Source of the DNA: an uncultured SAR324 cluster bacterium
GTDB lineage: Bacteria > SAR324 > NAC60-12
Direction of reading: 5' to 3'
Assembly: GCA_902513935.1 (NCBI GenBank)
Contig: CABXOR010000047.1
Location: forward strand, 1-12,692
Length of the DNA: 12,692 nt
Made by a program: the position numbers and the translations under genes. Positions 1-5,563 of the stretch are shown here, piece by piece. How positions within the stretch are numbered: the stretch's first letter is position 1; the number at the start of each line of letters is the position of its first letter. The notes under the pieces were generated by a model. The model saw only the letters and a list, made by a program, of their open reading frames with translations, searched no databases and was not told the origin of the DNA.

Positions 1-1295
1 TTTCATCTCTTCCTAAAACAGAAGCCACCATTGAAACTTCAACAGAAGATCAGAGTTCTACTTCAGATCAGGCTTTAGAAGAAAAACCACCTGCAATTGC
101 AGTTCTTCCTTTTACCAATATGAGTGGTGATCCAGAACAGGATTATTTTGTAGATGGCATTACTGAAGACATCATCACAAATCTTTCACTATGGAAGACC
201 TTTCCCGTTATCTCCAGGAACTCTAGTTTTACCTTCAAGGGAAAATCCATGAATCTTAAAGATGTAGCCAAAGAATTAGGATCACGCTATATAGTCGAAG
301 GAAGTGTAAGAAAAGGTGGTAACAGAATAAGAATTACAGCACAACTCATAGATGCGGATTCAGATCATCATTTATGGTCAAAAAAATGGGATCGTAATAT
401 TGAAGATATTTTTGATGTACAGGACGAGGTTGCAACATCAATTGCCGCACAAGTGAATCCCACACTAGGAAGTTATGAAACAGAAAGAATAGAAAGATCT
501 AAACCAAATAACTACAATGCATGGGAAAATTATTTGAAATCATTGCAAATATTTAATAATAGGAATCCATCCGATCATGAAGACATTGAATTAAAAAAAG
601 CCCAAAGTCTATGTGAAAAATCAATTGAATTAGATGATTCCATGTCTCATGCCTATTCACTGCTAGCAAAAATCTGCGAGTGGGAACTCCTGCAGTTCAC
701 TACAGATGATTCGGAAAAGACACTTAATGAAATGCTAACATATGCTAAAAAAGCAGAAGAACTTGATTCAACAAATCCAATAGCTGCATATGGTATTGCT
801 CGTCATTACTTTTTTTCTGGGAAATTTGAACAGGCAAAATTTTATTCAGAACGAGCAGTTCAACTTAACCCTAGCTTTCCTGATGCCCAAAATATTTTAG
901 GCCAATCTCTTGTTCATTCCGGTAAATTTGCTGAATCAGAAAAACACTTTCTTAAGGCAATTGAATTAAATCCTTTAGATCCGAACGCCATTCTATATAA
1001 AGATGGGCTTTTTTTTGCTCAAATGGGATTAGGAAATTACGAAATAGCTTTTTCATTGATTGAAGAATGCATTTCACAATTCTCTAAAGCAGGATTTTAC
1101 AAAGGATTCAGGGCTGCAGTATTAGGATATTTAGACAAGAAATCTGAAGCTAAAAATGCATTAGATGAATATCTTTCCTTAAGGCCAAATTTGAAAACAA
1201 AAAAAGATTACAAAAGAATCTTTGTCCCTAATTCCAGTTTAGCCGATATTCTTATCGAGGGACTTTGTATGGCAGGCTGGAAACCAGAAGATTAA
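1..1295 (+). CDS. TolB-like domain / TPR protein, 5' end outside window
   Basis: The frame is open to the left edge (first full codon at 3), so the ATG at 120 is internal and the N-terminal part is missing. The visible protein begins with a Ser/Thr/Glu-rich linker of about 30 residues. An AIAVLPF strand then opens a TolB-like domain, with DYFVDGITEDI, GSRYIVEGSVRK and LIDADSDHHLWS following over about 140 residues. About four to five TPR units fill the rest, for example the GKFEQAKFYSERAVQLNP and GKFAESEKHFLKAIELNP segments. In known proteins this arrangement sits behind either a class III adenylate/guanylate cyclase domain or a CadC-like winged-helix DNA-binding domain. The missing part would decide between signalling enzyme and regulator. 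The C-terminus looks complete, ending at TAA. A repeat copy begins 27 bases after the stop. The domain assignment is firm; the role of the whole protein is open. Confidence 0.85.
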   Translation, partial: SSLPKTEATIETSTEDQSSTSDQALEEKPPAIAVLPFTNMSGDPEQDYFVDGITEDIITNLSLWKTFPVISRNSSFTFKGKSMNLKDVAKELGSRYIVEGSVRKGGNRIRITAQLIDADSDHHLWSKKWDRNIEDIFDVQDEVATSIAAQVNPTLGSYETERIERSKPNNYNAWENYLKSLQIFNNRNPSDHEDIELKKAQSLCEKSIELDDSMSHAYSLLAKICEWELLQFTTDDSEKTLNEMLTYAKKAEELDSTNPIAAYGIARHYFFSGKFEQAKFYSERAVQLNPSFPDAQNILGQSLVHSGKFAESEKHFLKAIELNPLDPNAILYKDGLFFAQMGLGNYEIAFSLIEECISQFSKAGFYKGFRAAVLGYLDKKSEAKNALDEYLSLRPNLKTKKDYKRIFVPNSSLADILIEGLCMAGWKPED

Positions 1296-1321
1296 AACAT
1301 ATACAGAATACACAATCATCT

Positions 1322-1367
1322 CCTGTGACTGACCCCCACTAATTCTTCACAGTCAGACAACCCTCCA
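1322..1367 (+). repeat. Intergenic repeat, copy 1
   Basis: First of three good copies of a 45-46 bp unit (others at 2962 and 4297). It reads CCTGTGACTGACCCCCACTA, then ATTCTTCACAGTCAGACA, and ends in CCTCCA. Inside it CTGTGA (1323-1328) is the reverse complement of TCACAG (1347-1352), and TGACTG (1326-1331) of CAGTCA (1350-1355), so it can fold in two competing ways. It lies just after the TPR gene. There is no T-run after the stem, so a standard intrinsic terminator is not supported. A TTGTAA box follows at 1384 but its -10 partner is poor (TTATTT at 1407). Confidence 0.8.
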
Positions 1368-1536
1368 CAACCTTCCCACTTCCTTGTAATTCAAACCGAT
1401 TGGCCATTATTTTCTTGAATTATGGTGATTCAATTCAATAAACACACTAAACTTATATACTTTGGTTGCTGATTAGAAGATAAAATGATACTTTCAATTT
1501 CCGGAATTCTAAATAACGTTTCCATCTTCATTTCCA

Positions 1537-2853
1537 ATGAATATTGATAAAATACGTTTAATTTTTCTTTCTCTTGCCTGGTTCTCAGCAATAATGAATG
1601 TTATTTTTGGTCAATCAGTGCTTACTTTTGGCAATGTTGGTGTATTGAGTTTGATATGTTTTTTTATATTAACATTTAGGAGTCTCAAAAAAGAAAGTAT
1701 TTTTATAATTCTTCTTCTTCTTCTTCTTGCATTTATTATCTTAGACCATATTCCAAGTTTTAAAGAATTTTTAACTGGAGGTCGTTTTATTTTAGTTTTT
1801 TCTGCATTACTGCCTACTATGATATTAGTTAGATCCGTATCTAAAGAAGTGGAACGGGTGAAAATTTCTCAAAATTTATTAAAAAACCTCCCTACTCAAA
1901 TTTCAAATTCTGGCTTTCAAATAGCTTCTCATTTTTTTGGTAGTGTAATAAATACTGGAACATTTTCTATTCTTTCAGCAGCTCTCCCTGAAGATTGTGA
2001 TAAAGAGTATCGTAAGGCTATTGCAGAAGCTTGTCTTCGTGGTATGAATACTTCTGCAACGTGGTCCCCTTTTTTTGTTGCTTTTGCAATAGGCCAAGCT
2101 TTTATTGATAAAACAAATTCCTTGATTGGAATAGCATGTGGAGTTTTTATTGGTTTTCTTTTCAATCTTATTTCATTACCAATATTTGCTTACGGTTCAA
2201 CATTTAAACAAATTAAACTTTCTTTAGCATGTCTCAGTCCAGTAGTTCCAATTTTGGTGTTAATTATGTTCTCTGTTTTAACTGTATCACTTATTTTTGA
2301 TTTTACAGCATTATCAGCAGTAATTTTAGTAATGCCTATAATGATATTTGTTTATTCGGTTTTTAACTTTAAAAATATTTCCAAGATTTATTATAATTCT
2401 AAATCCTGGCTTCTCAATACTTCAGACGACATCATCGTAATAAGTATTGCAATGTTAATTGGACACCTAATTAGTCGTTCTAATACAATAACTGATTATA
2501 ATATATTTATTAATTCATCAATATTGCCAGCTTGGTCTTTCTTGACACTTACCCCTTTAATTATAACTCTATTTTCTTTCATAGGAATACACCCCGTCAT
2601 CACAAGTACAATTGCATTATCTTTGTTATCATCAGTACAAGCTGAAATTCATCCTGCTTTGCTTATGCAGGCTCATCTGGTAGGTTGGGCCGGAGGGACT
2701 ATGAGTTCGGTTGCATCACTTTCGACTTTAACATGCTCAAATCTGTTTCAAGTAGAGTCGAGACAACTTGCATTTGGTCAAAATTTATTGACAGCCGTTA
2801 TATTTTCTTTGTCATCAGGCTTATTACTTAGCTTCGTAAATTTGTTTCTTTAG
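1537..2853 (+). CDS. Polytopic membrane protein, possible transporter
   Basis: This 438-residue, very hydrophobic protein has about 10 to 12 predicted membrane segments, starting at residues 5-25 and 30-47. It contains conserved-looking polar breaks inside helices: NTGTFSILSAALPED and GMNTSATWSPFFVAFAIGQ in the first half, GIHPVITSTIALSLL and GWAGGTMSSVASLSTLTCSN in the second. Glycine- and proline-broken helices recurring in the two halves are typical of elevator-type anion or organic-acid permeases, and GIHP resembles motifs of the ion-transporter superfamily. I do not recognise the exact family and the substrate is unknown. An in-frame TAA at 1510 limits the start; the ATG at 1537 is the first usable codon and has no clear Shine-Dalgarno sequence. 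The gene is flanked by repeat copies 1 and 2, so it is probably transcribed alone. Confidence 0.6.
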   Translation: MNIDKIRLIFLSLAWFSAIMNVIFGQSVLTFGNVGVLSLICFFILTFRSLKKESIFIILLLLLLAFIILDHIPSFKEFLTGGRFILVFSALLPTMILVRSVSKEVERVKISQNLLKNLPTQISNSGFQIASHFFGSVINTGTFSILSAALPEDCDKEYRKAIAEACLRGMNTSATWSPFFVAFAIGQAFIDKTNSLIGIACGVFIGFLFNLISLPIFAYGSTFKQIKLSLACLSPVVPILVLIMFSVLTVSLIFDFTALSAVILVMPIMIFVYSVFNFKNISKIYYNSKSWLLNTSDDIIVISIAMLIGHLISRSNTITDYNIFINSSILPAWSFLTLTPLIITLFSFIGIHPVITSTIALSLLSSVQAEIHPALLMQAHLVGWAGGTMSSVASLSTLTCSNLFQVESRQLAFGQNLLTAVIFSLSSGLLLSFVNLFL

Positions 2854-2961
2854 AATAATATACTTGCCAGCAATCCAAACCGTTACATTATTTAGGATGT
2901 TTAACTTTCTAGTCAATAGAAGTGGTTAAAAAATATTTCCCTGAAACTATCCCCATCACCA

Positions 2962-3006
2962 CCTGTGAGTAACCCCCACTAATTCTTCACAGTCAGACAC
3001 CCTCCA
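2962..3006 (+). repeat. Intergenic repeat, copy 2
   Basis: Second copy of the unit seen at 1322. CCTGTGAGTAACCCCCACTA and ATTCTTCACAGTCAGACA match copy 1 except at the two substituted bases after TGTGA, and the end is again CCTCCA. The outer CTGTGA/TCACAG pair is kept, while the inner TGACTG/CAGTCA pair is lost. It follows the permease-like gene by about 110 bases and is continuous with the promoter segment of the MORN gene. Confidence 0.8.
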
Positions 3007-3009
3007 AGT

Positions 3010-3106
3010 AAAATCCACACACACATTGTAAATCAAACCAAGTTATGGTATATATTAGGTTCTTCTAAAACTAACCAATTAGGAAACCAAGTGAAACATC
3101 TACTCA
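3010..3106 (+). repeat. 97-bp direct repeat, left copy (MORN promoter and start)
   Basis: This stretch recurs at 3474-3570 with no indel and three mismatches (CCAAG/CTAAG, TTATGG/TTCTGG, CATCTA/CACCTA). It covers the TTGTAA and TATATA boxes, the leader, the AGGA ribosome binding site, the GTG start and the first five to six codons of the MORN gene. The constant 464-base offset fits a tandem duplication of the whole MORN unit. Confidence 0.9.
3026..3054 (+). promoter_or_regulatory. Predicted sigma70-like promoter of MORN gene
   Basis: TTGTAA (3026-3031) and TATATA (3049-3054) are separated by exactly 17 bp, which puts a likely transcription start near 3061 and gives a leader of about 30 bases. 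The same two boxes with the same spacing are preserved in the duplicated copy at 3490-3518. The assignment rests on box similarity and conservation only. Confidence 0.55.
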
Positions 3107-3432
3107 TCATCCTCTCAATCCTTCTTTCTTCTCCTCTGTTTGGAGATAATCATAAAGGTGAAACTCTTTATAGGTGGAAATTTTCTTCTGGTAATTGGAT
3201 GAAAGCCTTTACTGGTTATGTGTGGAAAACTTTTGGAGATGAGGAAGACCACCCTGTATATAAAGGTCAAGTAGAGAATAGGGAACCAAATGGTCAAGGA
3301 ACATTCACTTTCCCTAATGGAGAAAAGTATGTAGGAGAATGGAAAAATGGGAAACGTTGGAACGGAATAAAATACAATAAAAACGGAAACATCCAATACA
3401 AGTTCGTGAATGGAGAATTGATAAAACCATGA
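3091..3432 (+). CDS. Secreted MORN-repeat protein
   Basis: This 113-residue protein starts at GTG, with AGGA at 3081-3084 as ribosome binding site. It has a Sec-type signal peptide: MKHLLIILSILLSSPLFG, probably cleaved near residues 18-20. From about residue 57 it carries MORN units: VYKGQVENREPNGQGTFTF, then PNGEKYVGEWKNGKRWNG and a weaker third unit ending in FVNGE. MORN repeats form a beta-hairpin ladder and usually bind lipid or other proteins. There is no catalytic domain, so the role is unknown beyond an expected envelope or periplasmic location. The TGA stop merges with a decayed copy of the intergenic repeat (TGACCCCCTCTAAT). A damaged second unit lies immediately downstream. Confidence 0.75.
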   Translation: MKHLLIILSILLSSPLFGDNHKGETLYRWKFSSGNWMKAFTGYVWKTFGDEEDHPVYKGQVENREPNGQGTFTFPNGEKYVGEWKNGKRWNGIKYNKNGNIQYKFVNGELIKP

Positions 3433-3454
3433 CCCCCTCTAATACAAACACCCA
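3429..3454 (+). repeat. Intergenic repeat, decayed copy
   Basis: CATGACCCCCTCTAATAC resembles the start of the other copies (GTAACCCCCACTAATTC) but then diverges. Its distance to the following AAAATCCACAC is 42 bases, against 38 in copy 2. Its position ahead of the second promoter copy is what a tandem duplication of repeat, promoter and gene would leave. The MORN stop codon is the TGA at 3430-3432. Confidence 0.45.
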
Positions 3455-3473
3455 CCAAAAATACCACCAAATC

Positions 3474-3570
3474 AAAATCCACACACACATTGTAAATCAA
3501 ACTAAGTTCTGGTATATATTAGGTTCTTCTAAAACTAACCAATTAGGAAACCAAGTGAAACACCTACTCA
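3474..3570 (+). repeat. 97-bp direct repeat, right copy
   Basis: Near-identical copy of 3010-3106 (three mismatches, no gap). It keeps the promoter boxes, the leader, AGGA and the GTG at 3555, but similarity to the MORN gene ends after CTACTCA. Confidence 0.9.
3490..3518 (+). promoter_or_regulatory. Duplicated sigma70-like promoter
   Basis: TTGTAA (3490-3495) and TATATA (3513-3518) lie 17 bp apart, identical to the MORN promoter. With the second MORN gene destroyed, the next intact gene is the membrane protein starting at 3623. This promoter may now drive it, with a leader of about 100 bases. Confidence 0.5.
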
Positions 3571-3636
3571 GATGGATGTAGAATCCGAAAAGATGGAACA
3601 ACAGATTACTTAGGGGAAATGTATGGAGAGATTTGA
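3555..3636 (+). pseudogene. Remnant of a second MORN gene
   Basis: The GTG at 3555 with its AGGA site opens a frame of only eight codons (VKHLLRWM, then TAG at 3579). The +1 frame from 3571 reads DGCRIRKDGTTDYLGEMYGE and stops at TGA 3634. DGTTDYLGEMYGE resembles a MORN unit (compare NGEKYVGEWKNGK). I read this as a duplicated MORN gene whose middle was deleted with a frameshift, leaving the first codons joined to a fragment of a diverged MORN repeat. The promoter and start duplication is seen directly. The MORN origin of the tail rests on a short match. Confidence 0.6.
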
Positions 3637-4219
3637 ACATTTGGCGATGGTTGCCTTTCTAATATTGGGTTTGGCTTTGGTGAGGTTGATGATAAACCTG
3701 ACTTCACTGCTGGCAAAAAATACGATACATAACAAAAATGAAGATGGTGTCAAATTTTACTGGGTGCATTCAGTATTCTGCTTCATCACCTTTTTCACAA
3801 TAGTTCTATTTTGGTGGACTTGTTATCCACTAAACAATTTAGATTATTTCCCAGATGAAGGATGGAACTTATTCACGTATCTTTTATTTTTAGCAGTCCC
3901 ATTTTTGATGTTTATGATTTGTGAGGTAGTCGTTCCACAAGACCATACAGGACAAGCTCCAAATTTATACGATTATTACTACCAATATCATAAAGTCATA
4001 TTAGGACTAGCATGGACACTACAAGTTTGTCTTATCGCAAATCTTTATGTTTTCTTTCAAGGAGAACTTTACTCTTTGAAAATCTTAGGTAGAGTTATTA
4101 TGCTCTCTGTTATGTTACCGATGGTGCTCAGTAACAACAAAAGATTACATGAAATTGGTATGGGAATCTTTTTTATAGGATTCATTTATACTATCGTGAA
4201 ATACCATATTTATACTTAA
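3623..4219 (+). CDS. Six-helix integral membrane protein, unknown function
   Basis: This 198-residue protein has six predicted membrane segments, near residues 7-30, 45-68, 80-105, 122-145, 153-170 and 178-197. It opens MERFEHLAMVAFLILGLAL and has aromatic-rich helices (FYWVHSVFCF, LFWWTCY). I have the impression that similar unnamed bacterial proteins begin with a FEHL-type N-terminus and a WW pair in the second helix, but I cannot name the family. The start follows AGGGGAA (3612-3618) by four bases, and these bases lie inside the MORN remnant, whose tail overlaps the first codons in another frame. So its translation signal comes from the collapsed duplicate. No catalytic or transport motif is evident. 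Confidence 0.65.
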   Translation: MERFEHLAMVAFLILGLALVRLMINLTSLLAKNTIHNKNEDGVKFYWVHSVFCFITFFTIVLFWWTCYPLNNLDYFPDEGWNLFTYLLFLAVPFLMFMICEVVVPQDHTGQAPNLYDYYYQYHKVILGLAWTLQVCLIANLYVFFQGELYSLKILGRVIMLSVMLPMVLSNNKRLHEIGMGIFFIGFIYTIVKYHIYT

Positions 4220-4228
4220 AAATTAAGT

Positions 4229-4303
4229 ATGAATACAAAAGAAGAAGGAAAGAAATATCCGAAAAATCATCCATATATGATACGATTGGATGAAGTCCTG
4301 TGA
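4229..4303 (+). other. Short orphan frame ending in the repeat
   Basis: ATG at 4229 opens 24 codons (MNTKEEGKKYPKNHPYMIRL, then DEVL), and the stop is the TGA inside repeat copy 3. It begins ten bases after the previous gene's stop codon. There is no good ribosome binding site, only AATTAAGT before the ATG. The polar, lysine-rich composition looks like real coding sequence, so it may be the start of a gene cut off by the repeat, or a chance frame. Confidence 0.25.
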
Positions 4304-4342
4304 GTAGCCCCCACTAATTCTTCACAAGTCAGACATCCTCCA
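4297..4342 (+). repeat. Intergenic repeat, copy 3
   Basis: Third good copy: CCTGTGAGTAGCCCCCACTA, then ATTCTTCACAAGTCAGACAT, ending in CCTCCA. It differs from copy 2 by a single substitution in the first part and an inserted A in CACAAGTCAG, which weakens the stem. TTGTAA follows at 4359, as after the other copies. Confidence 0.8.
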
Positions 4343-4358
4343 AATAAAATCCCCATTC

Positions 4359-4396
4359 TTGTAAATATAAAATTTGATTATATATATATTTAATCA
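4359..4396 (+). promoter_or_regulatory. Possible promoter and AT-rich inverted repeat before 4452 gene
   Basis: TTGTAA (4359-4364) is followed 16 bp later by TATATA (4381-4386), echoing the promoter spacing of the MORN gene. The -10 region lies inside a perfect inverted repeat, TGATTA (4375-4380) and TAATCA (4391-4396). That could be an operator or simply AT-rich symmetry. The transcript would have a leader of about 55 bases. Confidence 0.35.
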
Positions 4397-4451
4397 TAAT
4401 TATAAAATCAGCTTGTCTAAGCCGATCAATGATACTCAGGAGATTTAAGCT

Positions 4452-4850
4452 ATGAAGAAAATATTATCTTACAAATTAATTTTAACTATTTGTGCTGTTG
4501 TCCTAACGTTGATTAGCTTAAGGATGCACATTGACCCTGCAGGTGTCACTAAAAATGAATTTCCTTACGCTCAGGGTGACGCATTTGATGTAGCAGTCAC
4601 AATCCGGCATCTCATCGCATCACTACTCTTTGTAATAGCCTCTATTACCTTTTTTGCAGGAAGAGTAGAGGATACAAAGTCACAACAGTCAGTTCTCAAC
4701 GGATGCATTCTGGGATTTGCCGTTATCTGTCTCACACTTGGAACAATGACAGTCACCCAAGCCGGTGGACTTATTATCGGAACCACAGTGTTTGCTGTAT
4801 TGACTGCACTTTGCCTCTATAAAAGAGTTACACCCTCCGAAGGGGCCTAA
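4452..4850 (+). CDS. Small four-helix membrane protein, unknown function
   Basis: This 132-residue protein has an AGGAG ribosome binding site at 4438-4442, nine bases before the ATG. Predicted membrane segments lie near residues 5-25, 50-69, 82-101 and 103-122. The loop after helix 1 (HIDPAGVTKNEFPYAQGDAF) is the longest polar stretch and, if the N-terminus is cytoplasmic, faces the periplasm. The second helix is preceded by VAVTIRH. I do not recognise the family and see no motif that suggests an activity. The strong start signal and upstream promoter-like sequence support a real gene. No partner gene adjoins it. Confidence 0.6.
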   Translation: MKKILSYKLILTICAVVLTLISLRMHIDPAGVTKNEFPYAQGDAFDVAVTIRHLIASLLFVIASITFFAGRVEDTKSQQSVLNGCILGFAVICLTLGTMTVTQAGGLIIGTTVFAVLTALCLYKRVTPSEGA

Positions 4851-5111
4851 TGCATTAATGGTCGGGAAAACCCGAAATGACCGTCATCAAAAACATTTAG
4901 GACGGGATTTGCCGAAATAGTAGGTCTCAATATTCATTATATGGGAATGCTATTGATCAAGCTATTTGGTGTTACAAAAGGGGGTATATTTGATCAACAC
5001 ATTTTTAAATACTAGCATTAGCAAGGGATAAGAGGATGAATGTGGCAGACTCTCTCTCCGCCACACAAATTCCATGATAATCCAGTCAAATCCGCCAAAT
5101 AGTAAATAAAT
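4851..5111. other. Intergenic region with hairpins and paired palindromes
   Basis: No convincing gene is present. TCGGG-AAAA-CCCGA at 4862-4875 is a perfect hairpin 12 bases after the 4452 gene, with an outer GGTC/GACC pair, but no T-run follows. TTGATCAA occurs twice (4953-4960 and 4990-4997), 37 bp apart. TGTGGC (5041-5046) and GCCACA (5060-5065) can pair around a 13-base loop downstream of the minus-strand lipoprotein. Any of these could act in termination or protein binding, but none is decisive. Confidence 0.35.
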
Positions 5112-5360
5112 CTAGATTGATGTTAGTTCGCAGTCGTCAAGATTTGCATGTTCTTCCAAGATTCTTATCTTATACCCTTTTTCTCTTAGTGCTCTTTTAT
5201 ACGCTCTTAAAAAACCTGCTCGAACTGCGGGGTCTTCGATAATACATATTTCTTGAATATCACTTGATCGGTAAGGGGTTACGTTTTGGACAATGGTACA
5301 AGACGTTAGAGCTAACGTCATCCCGCAAACAATCAATAGAGAACTCAGTCTTTTTTCCAT
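5112..5360 (-). CDS. Small predicted lipoprotein, possibly C-terminally truncated
   Basis: This 82-residue protein has a type II signal peptide: MEKRLSSLLIVCGMTLALTS followed by Cys21, with lipobox LTSC, giving a mature lipoprotein of about 62 residues. Thr+Ile after the Cys suggests outer membrane retention. The mature part contains EICIIEDPAVRAGFLRAY and a helical KRALREKGYKIRILEE, resembling the first half of small lipoproteins of the Sbal_3080 type as I remember them. Those continue past the DDC segment for some tens of residues, whereas here TAG follows DDCELTSI. The same frame stays open after the stop (IYLLFGGFDWIIMEFVWRRE), which fits a nonsense mutation but does not prove one. It is on the same strand as the pigment operon, 203 bases beyond the exporter. 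The ribosome binding site is weak. Confidence 0.55.
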   Translation of the reverse strand: MEKRLSSLLIVCGMTLALTSCTIVQNVTPYRSSDIQEICIIEDPAVRAGFLRAYKRALREKGYKIRILEEHANLDDCELTSI

Positions 5361-5563
5361 GATCTTAGACTTAATGACATATTCCGGATGGATGCTGATT
5401 TTTTGATGTACTTTATATTAAATTCACTAATTGGTAATTTTTTTTATAACATTTTTTCATGCTATATTGATTATTGAGTTTCTCATTTCGAAAAAAACCA
5501 TACGAAGTACAGTACAAATATTAAAATAGTTAGGCATAAGAAATTTTATAAGATCTTTAAATA
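5361..5563. other. AT-rich spacer at the end of the pigment operon
   Basis: This 203-base spacer lies between the exporter's stop codon and the lipoprotein's start. It is very AT-rich, with T-runs near 5438-5456. It must hold the 3' end of the operon transcript and probably the lipoprotein promoter, but I see no strong GC stem with a T-run and no convincing -35/-10 pair. One TCCGGA palindrome is present at 5383. Confidence 0.4.

Noticed and set aside
120..1295. The ATG at 120 as the start of the TPR protein gene
   Set aside because: The frame is open to the window edge and the residues just before the ATG (AIAVLPFTN) are the first strand of the TolB-like domain, so this ATG is internal.
1322..1367. 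Intrinsic terminator in the repeat
   Set aside because: The stem is only about six base pairs with a long loop and no T-run follows; copy 3 has a weakened stem.
3115..3500. Minus-strand frames opposite the MORN gene
   Set aside because: They mirror the MORN gene and the repeat; the translations are Phe/Pro/Ser-rich with no recognisable features or start signals.
1322..4342. A CRISPR array made of the 45-bp repeats
   Set aside because: The copies are more than 1.3 kb apart with genes between them; there are no short regular spacers and no cas genes.
4862..4875. TCGGG-AAAA-CCCGA hairpin as the terminator of the 4452 gene
   Set aside because: The position is right, but the stem is five base pairs and no T-run follows, so I recorded it only as a structure in the spacer.
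4944..5015. Short + strand frame of about 22 codons (MLLIKLFGVTKGG...)
   Set aside because: It has no ribosome binding site and no recognisable feature, and is too short to support from sequence alone.
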